A stretch of 64,000 nt of DNA from Herbiconiux oxytropis (GTDB lineage: Bacteria; Actinomycetota; Actinomycetes; Actinomycetales; Microbacteriaceae), in assembly GCF_024979315.1 (NCBI RefSeq), contig NZ_JANLCK010000008.1:119431-183430 (forward strand). Direction: 5' to 3'. Below the pieces are notes generated by a model. The model saw nothing but the letters and a program-made list of their open reading frames with translations. It was not told where the DNA came from and made no database searches. Positions 50,666 through 58,342 of this stretch are shown here, piece after piece. The position numbers and the translations under genes are program-made. Within the stretch, counting starts at the first letter, position 1. The number at the start of each line of letters is the position of its first letter.

Positions 50666-51855
50666 CGCATGCTCGTCTCGAGGAGGTCGACGAAGGTGGT
50701 CTCCTCGGCGGCGACACCGAACGCCTCGGCCCGGAGCAGAGTCTTACGGGCCCACGCCTGGTGCGGCTTCATCTCGTTCATCTTGTTGCGGTACGGCGAC
50801 GCGGCGGCCCCGCCTCCCGGGCCGTCGGCGATGGCCAGCGCGTCGAGGTACTCCTCGTGACTGACCACCGAGAGAGCGTGCACGACCGGCACGTGGGTGG
50901 GGTGGATGACCGTCTTGCCGAGCAGGCCGTTGGCCTGGTCGAGAGAGATCTCGCGGATGAGCCCGTCGAGGCCGGCGAGCACGAGCCGCTGCCGCAGCTT
51001 CTTCTCGTTGGCCTCGGCGAACGGGGTCATGCGCAGCTGCGGCCGGAGCAGTCGCTCGGCGGTCTGGAAGTGCTCCCACACCGGCCCCGTGATCACGAAG
51101 TCGTCGGCGGGCCGGCCGAACACGTTCACGATCTCGGCGATCACGAACGACACGAGCGTGACGTCGTAGACCGTGAGGTCGCGGGAGCGCCGGAGCCCGA
51201 ACGCGCTCGAGAGGTCGGTGGCGCCGATCCGCACCGCGAGAACGTCGTCGCGGTGCGCCTTCGTGACGTCGACGATGCTCTGCAGGGCGCGGTCGCGGGT
51301 CTCGGCGTGGATCATGGCGGGCGATTCGAGGATCGGCATGACCCTCAACCTCCGCCCGCCGCTCCCACCCGACTGGCCGAACTCGGCGTGGATGTCGTGC
51401 AGCGCGTCGAAGAACTCCTGCGCGTAGCCGTCCTCGTTCTGGTACTTCGGGATGACGAAGCCGCTCAGCAGGTCGAGACCTGCACCGCAGAGGTCCGCCA
51501 TCCGCCGCATCTGGTCGGCCGATCGCACCCGGATGAACAGCAGCGGCAGCGCGGGCGGCTCGTCGCTCGCCGCGAGCCTGGCGAGCACGGAGAGGGCCGC
51601 GGCCACGTTGGCCTCGGCGAACTCCACCACGTCGTCGGCGATCGAGTCCTCGAGGCAGAGCACCATGCTGAAGCAGCCGTAGGCGCCCTGCTTGACGACA
51701 TCGGCGACGAGGGTGGGCCGGGTGCCCGGGCTGTAGAGCGTGCCGCCGAGGGCGGAGGCGAGCAGTGCGGGAGGCGAGTCGACCTGGAGGTCGGCGGGCT
51801 GGCGGTGGAAGAGGCGGGCTGTCTCGTCCGGGTCGACGAAGCTGAAGTGGCGCAC
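50662..51855 (-). CDS. HpcH/HpaI aldolase / CitE-like lyase of the ter cluster
   Basis: 397 residues from GTG 51855, one base after the preceding stop. A TIM-barrel of the citrate-lyase-beta type: MVLCLEDSIADDVVEFAEANV, LPLLFIRVRS, VIPKYQNEDG, RVMPILESPAMI and VRIGATDLSSAFGLRRS provide the metal- and substrate-site Glu/Asp/Arg residues. Longer than classical CitE (about 290) because of a C-terminal extension. These CoA-lyase-like proteins recur in ter operons beside phosphoribosyltransferases; the product is unknown. Confidence 0.87.
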   Translation of the reverse strand: MRHFSFVDPDETARLFHRQPADLQVDSPPALLASALGGTLYSPGTRPTLVADVVKQGAYGCFSMVLCLEDSIADDVVEFAEANVAAALSVLARLAASDEPPALPLLFIRVRSADQMRRMADLCGAGLDLLSGFVIPKYQNEDGYAQEFFDALHDIHAEFGQSGGSGGRRLRVMPILESPAMIHAETRDRALQSIVDVTKAHRDDVLAVRIGATDLSSAFGLRRSRDLTVYDVTLVSFVIAEIVNVFGRPADDFVITGPVWEHFQTAERLLRPQLRMTPFAEANEKKLRQRLVLAGLDGLIREISLDQANGLLGKTVIHPTHVPVVHALSVVSHEEYLDALAIADGPGGGAAASPYRNKMNEMKPHQAWARKTLLRAEAFGVAAEETTFVDLLETSMR

Positions 51856-51856
51856 G

Positions 51857-52687
51857 TCAGATCGTCCGCGACCGACGAGGTGCCACCGAGGTGGTGGGAA
51901 CGAAGCCGAACTGGCGCAGCACGGCCTCGAGCGGCAGCGGCTCCTCGAGAGGCTCGGCGCGCAGCTCGAGCACGCCGTCGATGCGCAGCAGCGAGAGCAC
52001 CACCGGATGCGCGGGGTCGCCCGGGTGCACCGTGAAGCTCTCGTCGTCGAACAGCTGCACGCCGAGAGGTGCTCCGCTGCCCACGAAGAGCGCGCGCCGG
52101 AGCGAGCGCACGTGCCGGAGGGCGACGATCGCATCGCCCTCGTCGAAGCCCACGAGCGGTCGGTTGCCGGGGGTGACGACCGGGGTGCCCTGGGCGGCCC
52201 CGTCGAGCGTGAGCGATCCGGTCACGAGATCCGTCGACTCCCAGGCCGCGGCGGTGGCTCCCGAGACGATGAGGCTGCCGATGGCCGACTGCCGGGTGTC
52301 GAGCCGCAGCACGGGGTCGTCGGGGCCCAGTTCGCGCACGTCGTGCGCCGTGGGCGCGGGGAACGGCTGCGGGCCGCGGGGGCGGGTGGGGACGGAGGCG
52401 GCGGATGAGGAGGCGGAAGAGGCGGTCGGTGCGGCCGCGCCGGAGCCGCCGCCCAGATCGAGCCCGACCGACGGCGCCGGGCGGCTCGCGGGAGCAGGAG
52501 CAGCCGCAGCGGACCGGCTCCCACCCAGGTCGAGTCCCGTGGAGGCCGGAACGGAGGGCGCAGGCGCCGCCGCGGGCGCGGGCGGCACGGCGCTCGCCGC
52601 AACCGGCTCGGCCACGACGGCACGCGGCTTGACGCGCCGGCGCAGGAAGACGAGATCCGCCCGCTCCGGCGAGGTGTTGCGCGGCAC
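51857..52687 (-). CDS. Uncharacterised ter-operon protein with GLDLGG repeats
   Basis: 276 residues from GTG 52687. I do not recognise a family with confidence. The first 105 residues are Ala/Pro/Ser-rich and unstructured, with two copies of GLDLGG about 35 residues apart. From about residue 115 a folded domain follows (DDPVLRLDTRQSAIGSLIVSG, AAWESTDLVTGSLTLDG, NRPLVGFDEGDAIVALRHV, RRALFVGSG), all-beta in pattern. It sits between terD and the CitE-like gene with 1-3 base spacing, so it belongs to the complex or pathway. It may be a divergent TerA/TerD-type binding module. Confidence 0.75.
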   Translation of the reverse strand: MPRNTSPERADLVFLRRRVKPRAVVAEPVAASAVPPAPAAAPAPSVPASTGLDLGGSRSAAAAPAPASRPAPSVGLDLGGGSGAAAPTASSASSSAASVPTRPRGPQPFPAPTAHDVRELGPDDPVLRLDTRQSAIGSLIVSGATAAAWESTDLVTGSLTLDGAAQGTPVVTPGNRPLVGFDEGDAIVALRHVRSLRRALFVGSGAPLGVQLFDDESFTVHPGDPAHPVVLSLLRIDGVLELRAEPLEEPLPLEAVLRQFGFVPTTSVAPRRSRTI

Positions 52688-52690
52688 GGC

Positions 52691-53242
52691 TCAGACGTCG
52701 ATTCGGAAGTCGGAGGCGATACCCGCGAGCCCGGACGAGTAGCCCTGCCCGAGGGCGCGGAACTTCCAGTCGTCGCGGTGCCGGTACAGCTCGGCCAGCA
52801 GGAGCGCGCGGGTGCTGCGCGCCTCGGCCAGCGGCACGTCGAACCGCACGAGCTCGCGGCCGTCCGGCGTCGACACCTTCACCGAAGCGGAGCGCACGGG
52901 CGAGAAGTCGCCGGGCCCCCGCACATCCGGATCGACGTAGACGAAGAACGCGATCTTCGCGACCTCGGCGGGGATGCGCGAGAGGTCGACGTCGATCTCC
53001 TCGTCGTCGGCCTCCGATGCGAACGACACCGAGCCGTCGTCGCTCACGATCTGGTTGAAGAACACGAGGTGGTCGTCGCTCAGCGCCTTGCCGTCGTCGC
53101 CGCAGAGCACGGCGATCGGCACGAGCTCGGTCTGCGGACCGCGGCTCGGGATGATGTCCCAGCTGAATCCGACCATCACCGAGGTGAGCCCGGGGTTCTC
53201 GGCGGTGAGCGCGGCGTTGGCGCCCGCGACGAGCGAGGCCAT
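52691..53242 (-). CDS. terD: TerD-family protein 1
   Basis: 183 residues. VMVGFSWDIIPSRG and HLVFFNQIVSDDGSVSF are the beta-sandwich strands of TerD, DDEEIDVDLSRIP the calcium-binding region, and ELYRHRDDWKFRALGQGYSSGLAGIASDF the C-terminal signature. TerD proteins bind calcium and are needed for ter-dependent resistance to tellurite, phage and pore-forming colicins in enterobacteria. The start codon shares its T with the stop of the gene before it (TGATG). Confidence 0.92.
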   Translation of the reverse strand: MASLVAGANAALTAENPGLTSVMVGFSWDIIPSRGPQTELVPIAVLCGDDGKALSDDHLVFFNQIVSDDGSVSFASEADDEEIDVDLSRIPAEVAKIAFFVYVDPDVRGPGDFSPVRSASVKVSTPDGRELVRFDVPLAEARSTRALLLAELYRHRDDWKFRALGQGYSSGLAGIASDFRIDV

Positions 53243-53820
53243 CAGCGCCCGCCCAGCACGAGGCCCTCGTCGGGCGTCTGGAACTTGTCGGCGAGGAAGC
53301 GGCCGTGGGTGGAGAGCTCGGCGATCGCGCCGATGCGGATCTGGTTGAGCAGGTCGTGGATCGTCTCCTCGATCAGCTCGAGCTGCCGGGCGAAGAGCTC
53401 GGTTCCGCGCGACTGGTCGACCCGGTCGGAGGCGGGCAGCGCGAGGAAGGCGCGGAGCGGGGTGCTGATGTAGTCGGTGATCATGGCCTCCAGCAGCACG
53501 CGCTGCTCGGTCGAGGCATCCTGCGCCGCGATGGTCGCCACGACCACGCGCAGCAGATCGTCGATCAGCCGGAGCCGAGACGACAGGATCGCCGGCAGCT
53601 CCCGGCCCGCGCGGCGCTCGAGGTCACGCAGATCGTCGAGCTCGCGCGCGATGCGCTCGTCGTCCGACTCGTTCGCCGGCGGCCTGGGGCGGCGCACTCC
53701 GTCGACACCGGGGGTGCCGGCGGCGAGGGCCTCCGCGTGCTCGTCGCCCGCGGGCCGCACGTGCTCCGTCGGAGGGGTCGCGCCGTTGAGGATGGAATTG
53801 ACCAGTCGTCCTAGCGCCAT
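53242..53820 (-). CDS. Helical ter-operon protein (unrecognised, XpaC-like position)
   Basis: 192 residues. The first 50 residues are polar and flexible; from there to the end is a long alpha-helical stretch (DERIARELDDLRDLERRAGRELPAILSSRLRLIDDLLRVVVATI and ELFARQLELIEETIHDLLNQIRIGAIAEL). No catalytic motif is seen. It lies between telA and terD; TelA-adjacent helical proteins such as XpaC occupy this place in other bacteria, but I cannot claim homology. It may be a scaffold or membrane-surface partner of TelA. Confidence 0.75.
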   Translation of the reverse strand: MALGRLVNSILNGATPPTEHVRPAGDEHAEALAAGTPGVDGVRRPRPPANESDDERIARELDDLRDLERRAGRELPAILSSRLRLIDDLLRVVVATIAAQDASTEQRVLLEAMITDYISTPLRAFLALPASDRVDQSRGTELFARQLELIEETIHDLLNQIRIGAIAELSTHGRFLADKFQTPDEGLVLGGR

Positions 53821-53861
53821 GACCGTCCTTCAGTCGTTCTCGGGATCCAGCGGGCCGTGGG

Positions 53862-55082
53862 TCAGCGCAGCTCGCCGAGGTCCTTGTTCTCCGACTGGCG
53901 GCTGCGCTCGAGGTAGGGCTTCGCGCGCTCGAGGCCGGTCTCGAGCGCGGTGACCGTGCCCTGCATGTTCTTGGCGGCCTCGGCTCGGAAGGTGTCGATG
54001 GCGTCCATCGTCTGGAACACGTTGTCGAAGGCCTTCTGCAGGGTCTCGACACTCACACCGGAGGTGGAGGCCTGCTGGTGGATGCGGGTGGTCTGGTCCT
54101 TCAGCATCTCGCTGGTCTGCAGGATCATGTTGTTCGTCGTGGTGTTGATGGCGTCGATCTGGTCGAGCACCATCTTCTGGTTCGCGAGGGCCTGGGCCAC
54201 GATCACGGCCGTGCGGAGCGCGGCGATGGTGGTGGTGCGCGCGCGGTCGACGCCCTTGATGAGCTCGGTGTTGTTCTTGCGGATCAGGTCCATCGCGAGG
54301 TAGCCCTGCACCGAGACGGCGAGCTGGGTGAGGATGTCCTGGTGGCGCTGACGCACGGGGAACAGCACGTCGGCCTCGAGCTTCTGCGCCTCCTCGATGC
54401 GGCCCGCGGCGCGGCTCGCCTCGATCTTCTCGACACATGCGGCGTCGAGGGCCTTGGCGAACACCGCGTACTCGCTGAGCTGCTGCATGGTCTCCCAGAG
54501 CTGCACCTTCTCACCGGCGAGCGAGGCGTTGTCCTTCAGCAGCTCGTCCTGACCGGCCATGAGCGACTTGATGATCTTGTCGAGCTGGGTCTGGGCCGAC
54601 TCGTACTTCTGGAAGTACTTCGCGAGCTTGTTGCCACCGGGGATGAACCCGAGGATCTTGCGCCCCACGCCGAGGTCGGCCTGGTTGGGCGTAAGGTCCT
54701 CCACCGTGCTGCGCAGGTCGCCCAGAGTGGTGGCGACCTTGACCTGAGCGCTGTCGCCCGAGCGCTTGGCGCCGGCCACCGAGGTGGAGGAGCGCTCCAG
54801 CATGCGGCTGGAGTAGCCAGAGGACTGCACCATCTCCTTGCCGCCGATCTGGGTGATCCCCTCCACCTTCGTGGTGAACTCGGGTGCCCGCGGATCCAGG
54901 CTCGCCACCTCGGCGATGAAGGCGCGGGCCTGGGACTGGATCTCGGTCTGCCGCTCGACGGGGACCGGCACCATGCCGGGGGCCTCGTCGGCCTTGACGA
55001 TCTCCGGGGCCTCGGGGGCCTGCAGCACGAGGGAGGCCGCCTGGGTCTCGTCGGCGCTCGGGGGAGTGAGGGGCGTGCTCAT
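53862..55082 (-). CDS. telA: TelA-family toxic anion resistance protein
   Basis: 406 residues, mostly helical. LGVGRKILGFIPGGNKLAKYFQKYESAQTQLDKIIKSL and the following KDNASL, DVLFPVRQRHQDILTQLAVSVQGYLAMDLIRKNNTELIKGVDRARTTTIAALRTAVI are unmistakable TelA segments. It is linked with tellurite, nisin and cell-envelope stress tolerance; the mechanism is unsettled. It lies between the second terD and the helical protein, with about 40-60 base gaps. Confidence 0.93.
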   Translation of the reverse strand: MSTPLTPPSADETQAASLVLQAPEAPEIVKADEAPGMVPVPVERQTEIQSQARAFIAEVASLDPRAPEFTTKVEGITQIGGKEMVQSSGYSSRMLERSSTSVAGAKRSGDSAQVKVATTLGDLRSTVEDLTPNQADLGVGRKILGFIPGGNKLAKYFQKYESAQTQLDKIIKSLMAGQDELLKDNASLAGEKVQLWETMQQLSEYAVFAKALDAACVEKIEASRAAGRIEEAQKLEADVLFPVRQRHQDILTQLAVSVQGYLAMDLIRKNNTELIKGVDRARTTTIAALRTAVIVAQALANQKMVLDQIDAINTTTNNMILQTSEMLKDQTTRIHQQASTSGVSVETLQKAFDNVFQTMDAIDTFRAEAAKNMQGTVTALETGLERAKPYLERSRQSENKDLGELR

Positions 55083-55140
55083 GGCGATCAGCTGCTCTCA
55101 GGTCAGAGGATTCGAAAGAGGGTGTGTCGGGGAGCCCGGA

Positions 55141-55719
55141 TCAGCCGAGCGGAACGCCGAAGTCGGCAGCGATGCCGGCGAGACCGGTGGTGTAACCCTG
55201 GCCGACGGCCTTGAACTTCCACTCGGCACCGTTGCGGTAGATCTCGGAGAAGAGCATGGCCGTCTCGGGAGCGGCGTCTTCGCTCAGGTCGAAGCGCACG
55301 ATCTCCTGGCCGTCCTGGTCGACCACGCGGCAGTAGGCGCCGCGCACCTGGCCGAAGTTCTGGCGGCGCTCGTCGGCCTTGTCGATCGAGACCGCGAAGA
55401 TCACGCGCTCGACATCCGCGCCCATCGACTGCAGGTCGACCGTGATCTGCTCGTCGTCTCCGTCGCCCTGGCCCGTGCGGTTGTCACCGAGGTGCACGAC
55501 GGAGCCGTCGGCCGCGGAGGGCTGGTTGTAGAAGATGAAGTCAGCGCCCGAGCGCACCTTGCCGTTCGCACCCACGAGGAGCGCGGACGCATCGAGGTCG
55601 AACTGCTCGCCGCTCGTGGAACGCGGGTCCCAGCCGAGGCCCACGGTCGCGACCGTGAGGCCGGGGCTGGTCTTGGTGAGAGAGAGGTTGCTGCCCTTTT
55701 CGAGGCTGAGTCCTGCCAT
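55141..55719 (-). CDS. terD: TerD-family protein 2
   Basis: 192 residues. [73 protein letters not shown] and [33 protein letters not shown] make it a textbook TerD/TerE with the acidic calcium loop GDGDDEQ intact. GGAGCATC precedes the ATG. It is closer to classical TerD than the copy at 52691. Confidence 0.95.
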   Translation of the reverse strand: MAGLSLEKGSNLSLTKTSPGLTVATVGLGWDPRSTSGEQFDLDASALLVGANGKVRSGADFIFYNQPSAADGSVVHLGDNRTGQGDGDDEQITVDLQSMGADVERVIFAVSIDKADERRQNFGQVRGAYCRVVDQDGQEIVRFDLSEDAAPETAMLFSEIYRNGAEWKFKAVGQGYTTGLAGIAADFGVPLG

Positions 55720-55739
55720 GATGATGCTCCTTCGTCGAG

Positions 55740-56333
55740 TTAGAGAGTCTGGGCGGCCGGGCCGAGCAGGTCCATGACCGAACGGCCGTTGGCGCGCTCA
55801 CCGATCGCCTTGAAGCTCCAGCCGGCGCCCTCGCGCGAGACCTTCGACATGATCATGGCGGTGTGCGGGCCGGAATCGGTGAGCTGGTAGCGGGCGACCT
55901 CGGGTGAGCCGGGGGTCGAGTCGTCGACCACGCGGCTGAACGCGTTCTTGACCTGGTCGAACGTCTGCCGGCTGTAGCTGGAGATCACGAAGACGATCTG
56001 AGCCACCGCGGGGGAGACCTTCGAGAGGTCGACCAGGATGGTCTCGTCATCTCCGTCGCCGGCGCCCGTGAGGTTGTCGCCCGTGTGCGAGGCCGATCCG
56101 TCTTTGCTCTTGAGCTGCTGGAACCAGATGGTGTCGAGCACCTTGCCGGTGGCGTCGAAGAAGATGGCCGAGGCGTCGAGGTCGACCTCGGCGCCGCCGG
56201 TGAGGCGACCGAAGAGCCCCTTCTTGACCGGCGCCGCGCTGTCCCAGCCGAGGCCGAGGCGGATGCGCGTGAGCGCTCCTCCGTCGTTCTTGGTGAGAGA
56301 GAGCGACTGACCTTTTTCAAGACTCAGACCCAT
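55740..56333 (-). CDS. terD: TerD-family protein 3 (TerZ/TerE-like)
   Basis: 197 residues from ATG 56333, chosen because AAGGAG precedes it. [61 protein letters not shown] give the TerD fold and calcium loop. [12 protein letters not shown] insert after the first strands and a different C terminus ([19 protein letters not shown], lacking the GQGY-GLAGIA ending) set it apart from the other two. It follows terC after a 130-base gap that contains a likely promoter region but no clear boxes. Confidence 0.92.
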   Translation of the reverse strand: MGLSLEKGQSLSLTKNDGGALTRIRLGLGWDSAAPVKKGLFGRLTGGAEVDLDASAIFFDATGKVLDTIWFQQLKSKDGSASHTGDNLTGAGDGDDETILVDLSKVSPAVAQIVFVISSYSRQTFDQVKNAFSRVVDDSTPGSPEVARYQLTDSGPHTAMIMSKVSREGAGWSFKAIGERANGRSVMDLLGPAAQTL

Positions 56334-56463
56334 GGGTGACTCCTTGCTGCTTCGAATCGATTCGCTGTCATCGTGCACGTTCAGGTTTCGGGTCCCGGAG
56401 GCGCACTGCCTACGTTAGTAGGAACGCCTCCGGGTCCGCTCGGAACAGAGCCCGATGGTGCTG

Positions 56464-57663
56464 CTAGTTGAGGCCCTTCGAGTCGGCGCTCTGGGTGCCG
56501 CGGAGCTCGTGGGCCTTCGCGAGACGCTCGGCGAGCTCCTCGTCGTCTGCCGCCTTCTCCTGGTACTTCGGGGCGAGGCCGGCGATCTGCTTCTCCCGCT
56601 CGAGCACACGGGCGTAGGTGGTCTCGCGGGCCACGTCATCGCCCTTGTAGTCGTGCTCGATGTACTTCTTGGCCTGGGCGCCGGCATCGCTGATGACGGT
56701 GTGCGCGCGGCCGGCCGGGCTGAACAGCGACAGCATCACCGTGATGGTGAGGATGCCCACGATGACCAGGAGCGAGAGGCCGGTGCTGATCTCGAACACG
56801 GGCACGTGCTCGCCGCCGTTGATGAAGGGCAGCGTGTTCTCGTGCAGCGCGTGCAGCACGAGCTTGACGCCGATGAACCCGAGCACCGCGGCGAGGCCGT
56901 AGCTGAGGAAGATGAGCCGGTCGAGCAGTCCGTCGATGAGGAAGTAGAGCTGACGCAGGCCCATGAGCGAGAACGCCGTGGCCGTGAACACGATGAAGGT
57001 GTTCTGGGTGAGGCCGAAGATGGCGGGGATGGAGTCGAGCGCGAAGAGCAGGTCGGTGCCACCGATGGCGACCATGACCAGCAGCATCGGGGTGAGCACC
57101 TTCTTGCCGTTCTCCACCGTGACGAGCTTGTCGCCGTCGTACTTGTCGGTGGTCTTGAACAGGCGCTTGGCGAGACGGATGACGAAGTTGTTCGCGTCGT
57201 CGCTCTCCTCCTCGGGCTTCAGCAGCTTGATGGCCGTGAAGATGAGGAAGGCGCCGAACAGGTAGAACAGCCACGAGAACGAGTTGATCAGCGCGGCGCC
57301 GAGGAAGATGAACCCGGTGCGGGCGATCAGCGCGAAGACGATGCCGAAGAGGAGCACCTTCTGCTGGTCGGCGCGGGGCACCTTGAAGCTCGCCATGATG
57401 ACGAGGAAGACGAAGAGGTTGTCGACCGAGAGCGCCTTCTCCGTGATGTAGCCGGCGAAGTACTCCGAGCCGAGCGTGGGCCCGCCGAACAGAAGAACAC
57501 CCACGCCGAAGACGACCGCGAGCCCCACGTAGATGGCCGACCACTTGGCGGCTTCGGGGAGGGTCGGTTCATGGGCCTTCCGCACGTGGAAGAAGAAGTC
57601 GAAGGCGAGCAATCCGAGGATGCCCACGATGGTGAGCAGCCAGACGTAGGTGGGGATTTCCAT
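56464..57663 (-). CDS. terC: TerC/Alx-family membrane protein
   Basis: 399 residues from ATG 57663 (57672 also in frame). About seven to nine transmembrane segments, starting with YVWLLTIVGILGLLAFDFFFHV. The acidic membrane motifs SVDNLFVF and ATDLLFALDSIPAIFGLTQ (here GGTDLLFALDSIPAIF) are the TerC metal-site hallmarks. TerC/Alx proteins handle manganese or act in metal loading of exported proteins and in tellurite resistance. TAATAT at 57676-57671 would start transcription at about 57665, so the mRNA is probably leaderless. First gene of the ter operon. Confidence 0.93.
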   Translation of the reverse strand: MEIPTYVWLLTIVGILGLLAFDFFFHVRKAHEPTLPEAAKWSAIYVGLAVVFGVGVLLFGGPTLGSEYFAGYITEKALSVDNLFVFLVIMASFKVPRADQQKVLLFGIVFALIARTGFIFLGAALINSFSWLFYLFGAFLIFTAIKLLKPEEESDDANNFVIRLAKRLFKTTDKYDGDKLVTVENGKKVLTPMLLVMVAIGGTDLLFALDSIPAIFGLTQNTFIVFTATAFSLMGLRQLYFLIDGLLDRLIFLSYGLAAVLGFIGVKLVLHALHENTLPFINGGEHVPVFEISTGLSLLVIVGILTITVMLSLFSPAGRAHTVISDAGAQAKKYIEHDYKGDDVARETTYARVLEREKQIAGLAPKYQEKAADDEELAERLAKAHELRGTQSADSKGLN

Positions 57664-57676
57664 GGGTTCCATATTA

Positions 57677-57692
57677 GTTGGTCTTATCCAAC
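57677..57692. promoter_or_regulatory. Palindrome in the terC-marR intergenic region
   Basis: GTTGG-tcttat-CCAAC is an inverted repeat immediately upstream of the terC -10 TAATAT (minus strand, 57676-57671). It lies between terC and the divergent MarR gene and is the natural candidate for a MarR-dimer site. On the plus strand AATAAT (57723-57728) is a likely -10 for marR, again giving a leaderless start at 57735. Confidence 0.5.
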
Positions 57693-57734
57693 CATTCTCG
57701 ACTTTCTCGCATCTTCGTCAGGAATAATTCAGCT

Positions 57735-58229
57735 ATGAGCGATGCCGACGGAGAAGAGCGCGATCCGGGCGCCGTCATCCAGGCCTCGCTCTCCACCATC
57801 CTCCGCTGGTCGACCAGGGCCGACAACCGTCGGACTCTGCAGGATGCCGGTGGTGCCGCCCTCACCAGCACCGACGCGTGGCTGCTCGAGCACATCGCGA
57901 CCTCGGGCCCGCACCGCATGTCGGCGCTCGCCGAATGGCTCTCGGTCGACCGCTCGACCATGAGCACCGAGGTGCGACGGCTCGAGGAGGCCGGCCTCGT
58001 CGAGCGCACCGCCGACCCGAGCGACGGGCGGGCCGTGCTCGTCACCGCCACCCCCGAGGGCGTCGAGGCGCTGAAGCTGCACCTGCAGGCCGCGCACGAG
58101 GTCTACTCCACCCTCGTCGGCAAGTGGAATGAGCACGACCGCACCGAGCTGGCGAGGCTGCTCGAGCGCTTCGTGCACGAGTTCTCGTGGGTCACGGATG
58201 CGATCTCCCGCCACAACGCGGGGCGCTGA
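57735..58229 (+). CDS. MarR-family transcriptional regulator
   Basis: 164 residues. A winged helix is visible at about residues 45-105: LTSTDAWLLEHIATSGPHRMSALAEWLSVDRSTMSTEVRRLEEAGLVERTADPSDGRAVLVTATPEG, with the DxRxxxV wing typical of MarR. Dimerising helices flank it. MarR proteins repress neighbouring stress or efflux genes and are released by small ligands or oxidation; no cysteine is present here, so redox sensing is unlikely. Divergent from terC, which it may control. Confidence 0.93.
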   Translation: MSDADGEERDPGAVIQASLSTILRWSTRADNRRTLQDAGGAALTSTDAWLLEHIATSGPHRMSALAEWLSVDRSTMSTEVRRLEEAGLVERTADPSDGRAVLVTATPEGVEALKLHLQAAHEVYSTLVGKWNEHDRTELARLLERFVHEFSWVTDAISRHNAGR

Positions 58230-58342
58230 CCGGCCGGGCCCGGGCCCTGCCTCCTCTGTGGCTCGACCCGTGAGTAGAAAATACTCCGGCTCGATCATTC
58301 CCGCTCTCGCGCAAGCTCGAGGTGTCCCACCGCCGAGCCGAG

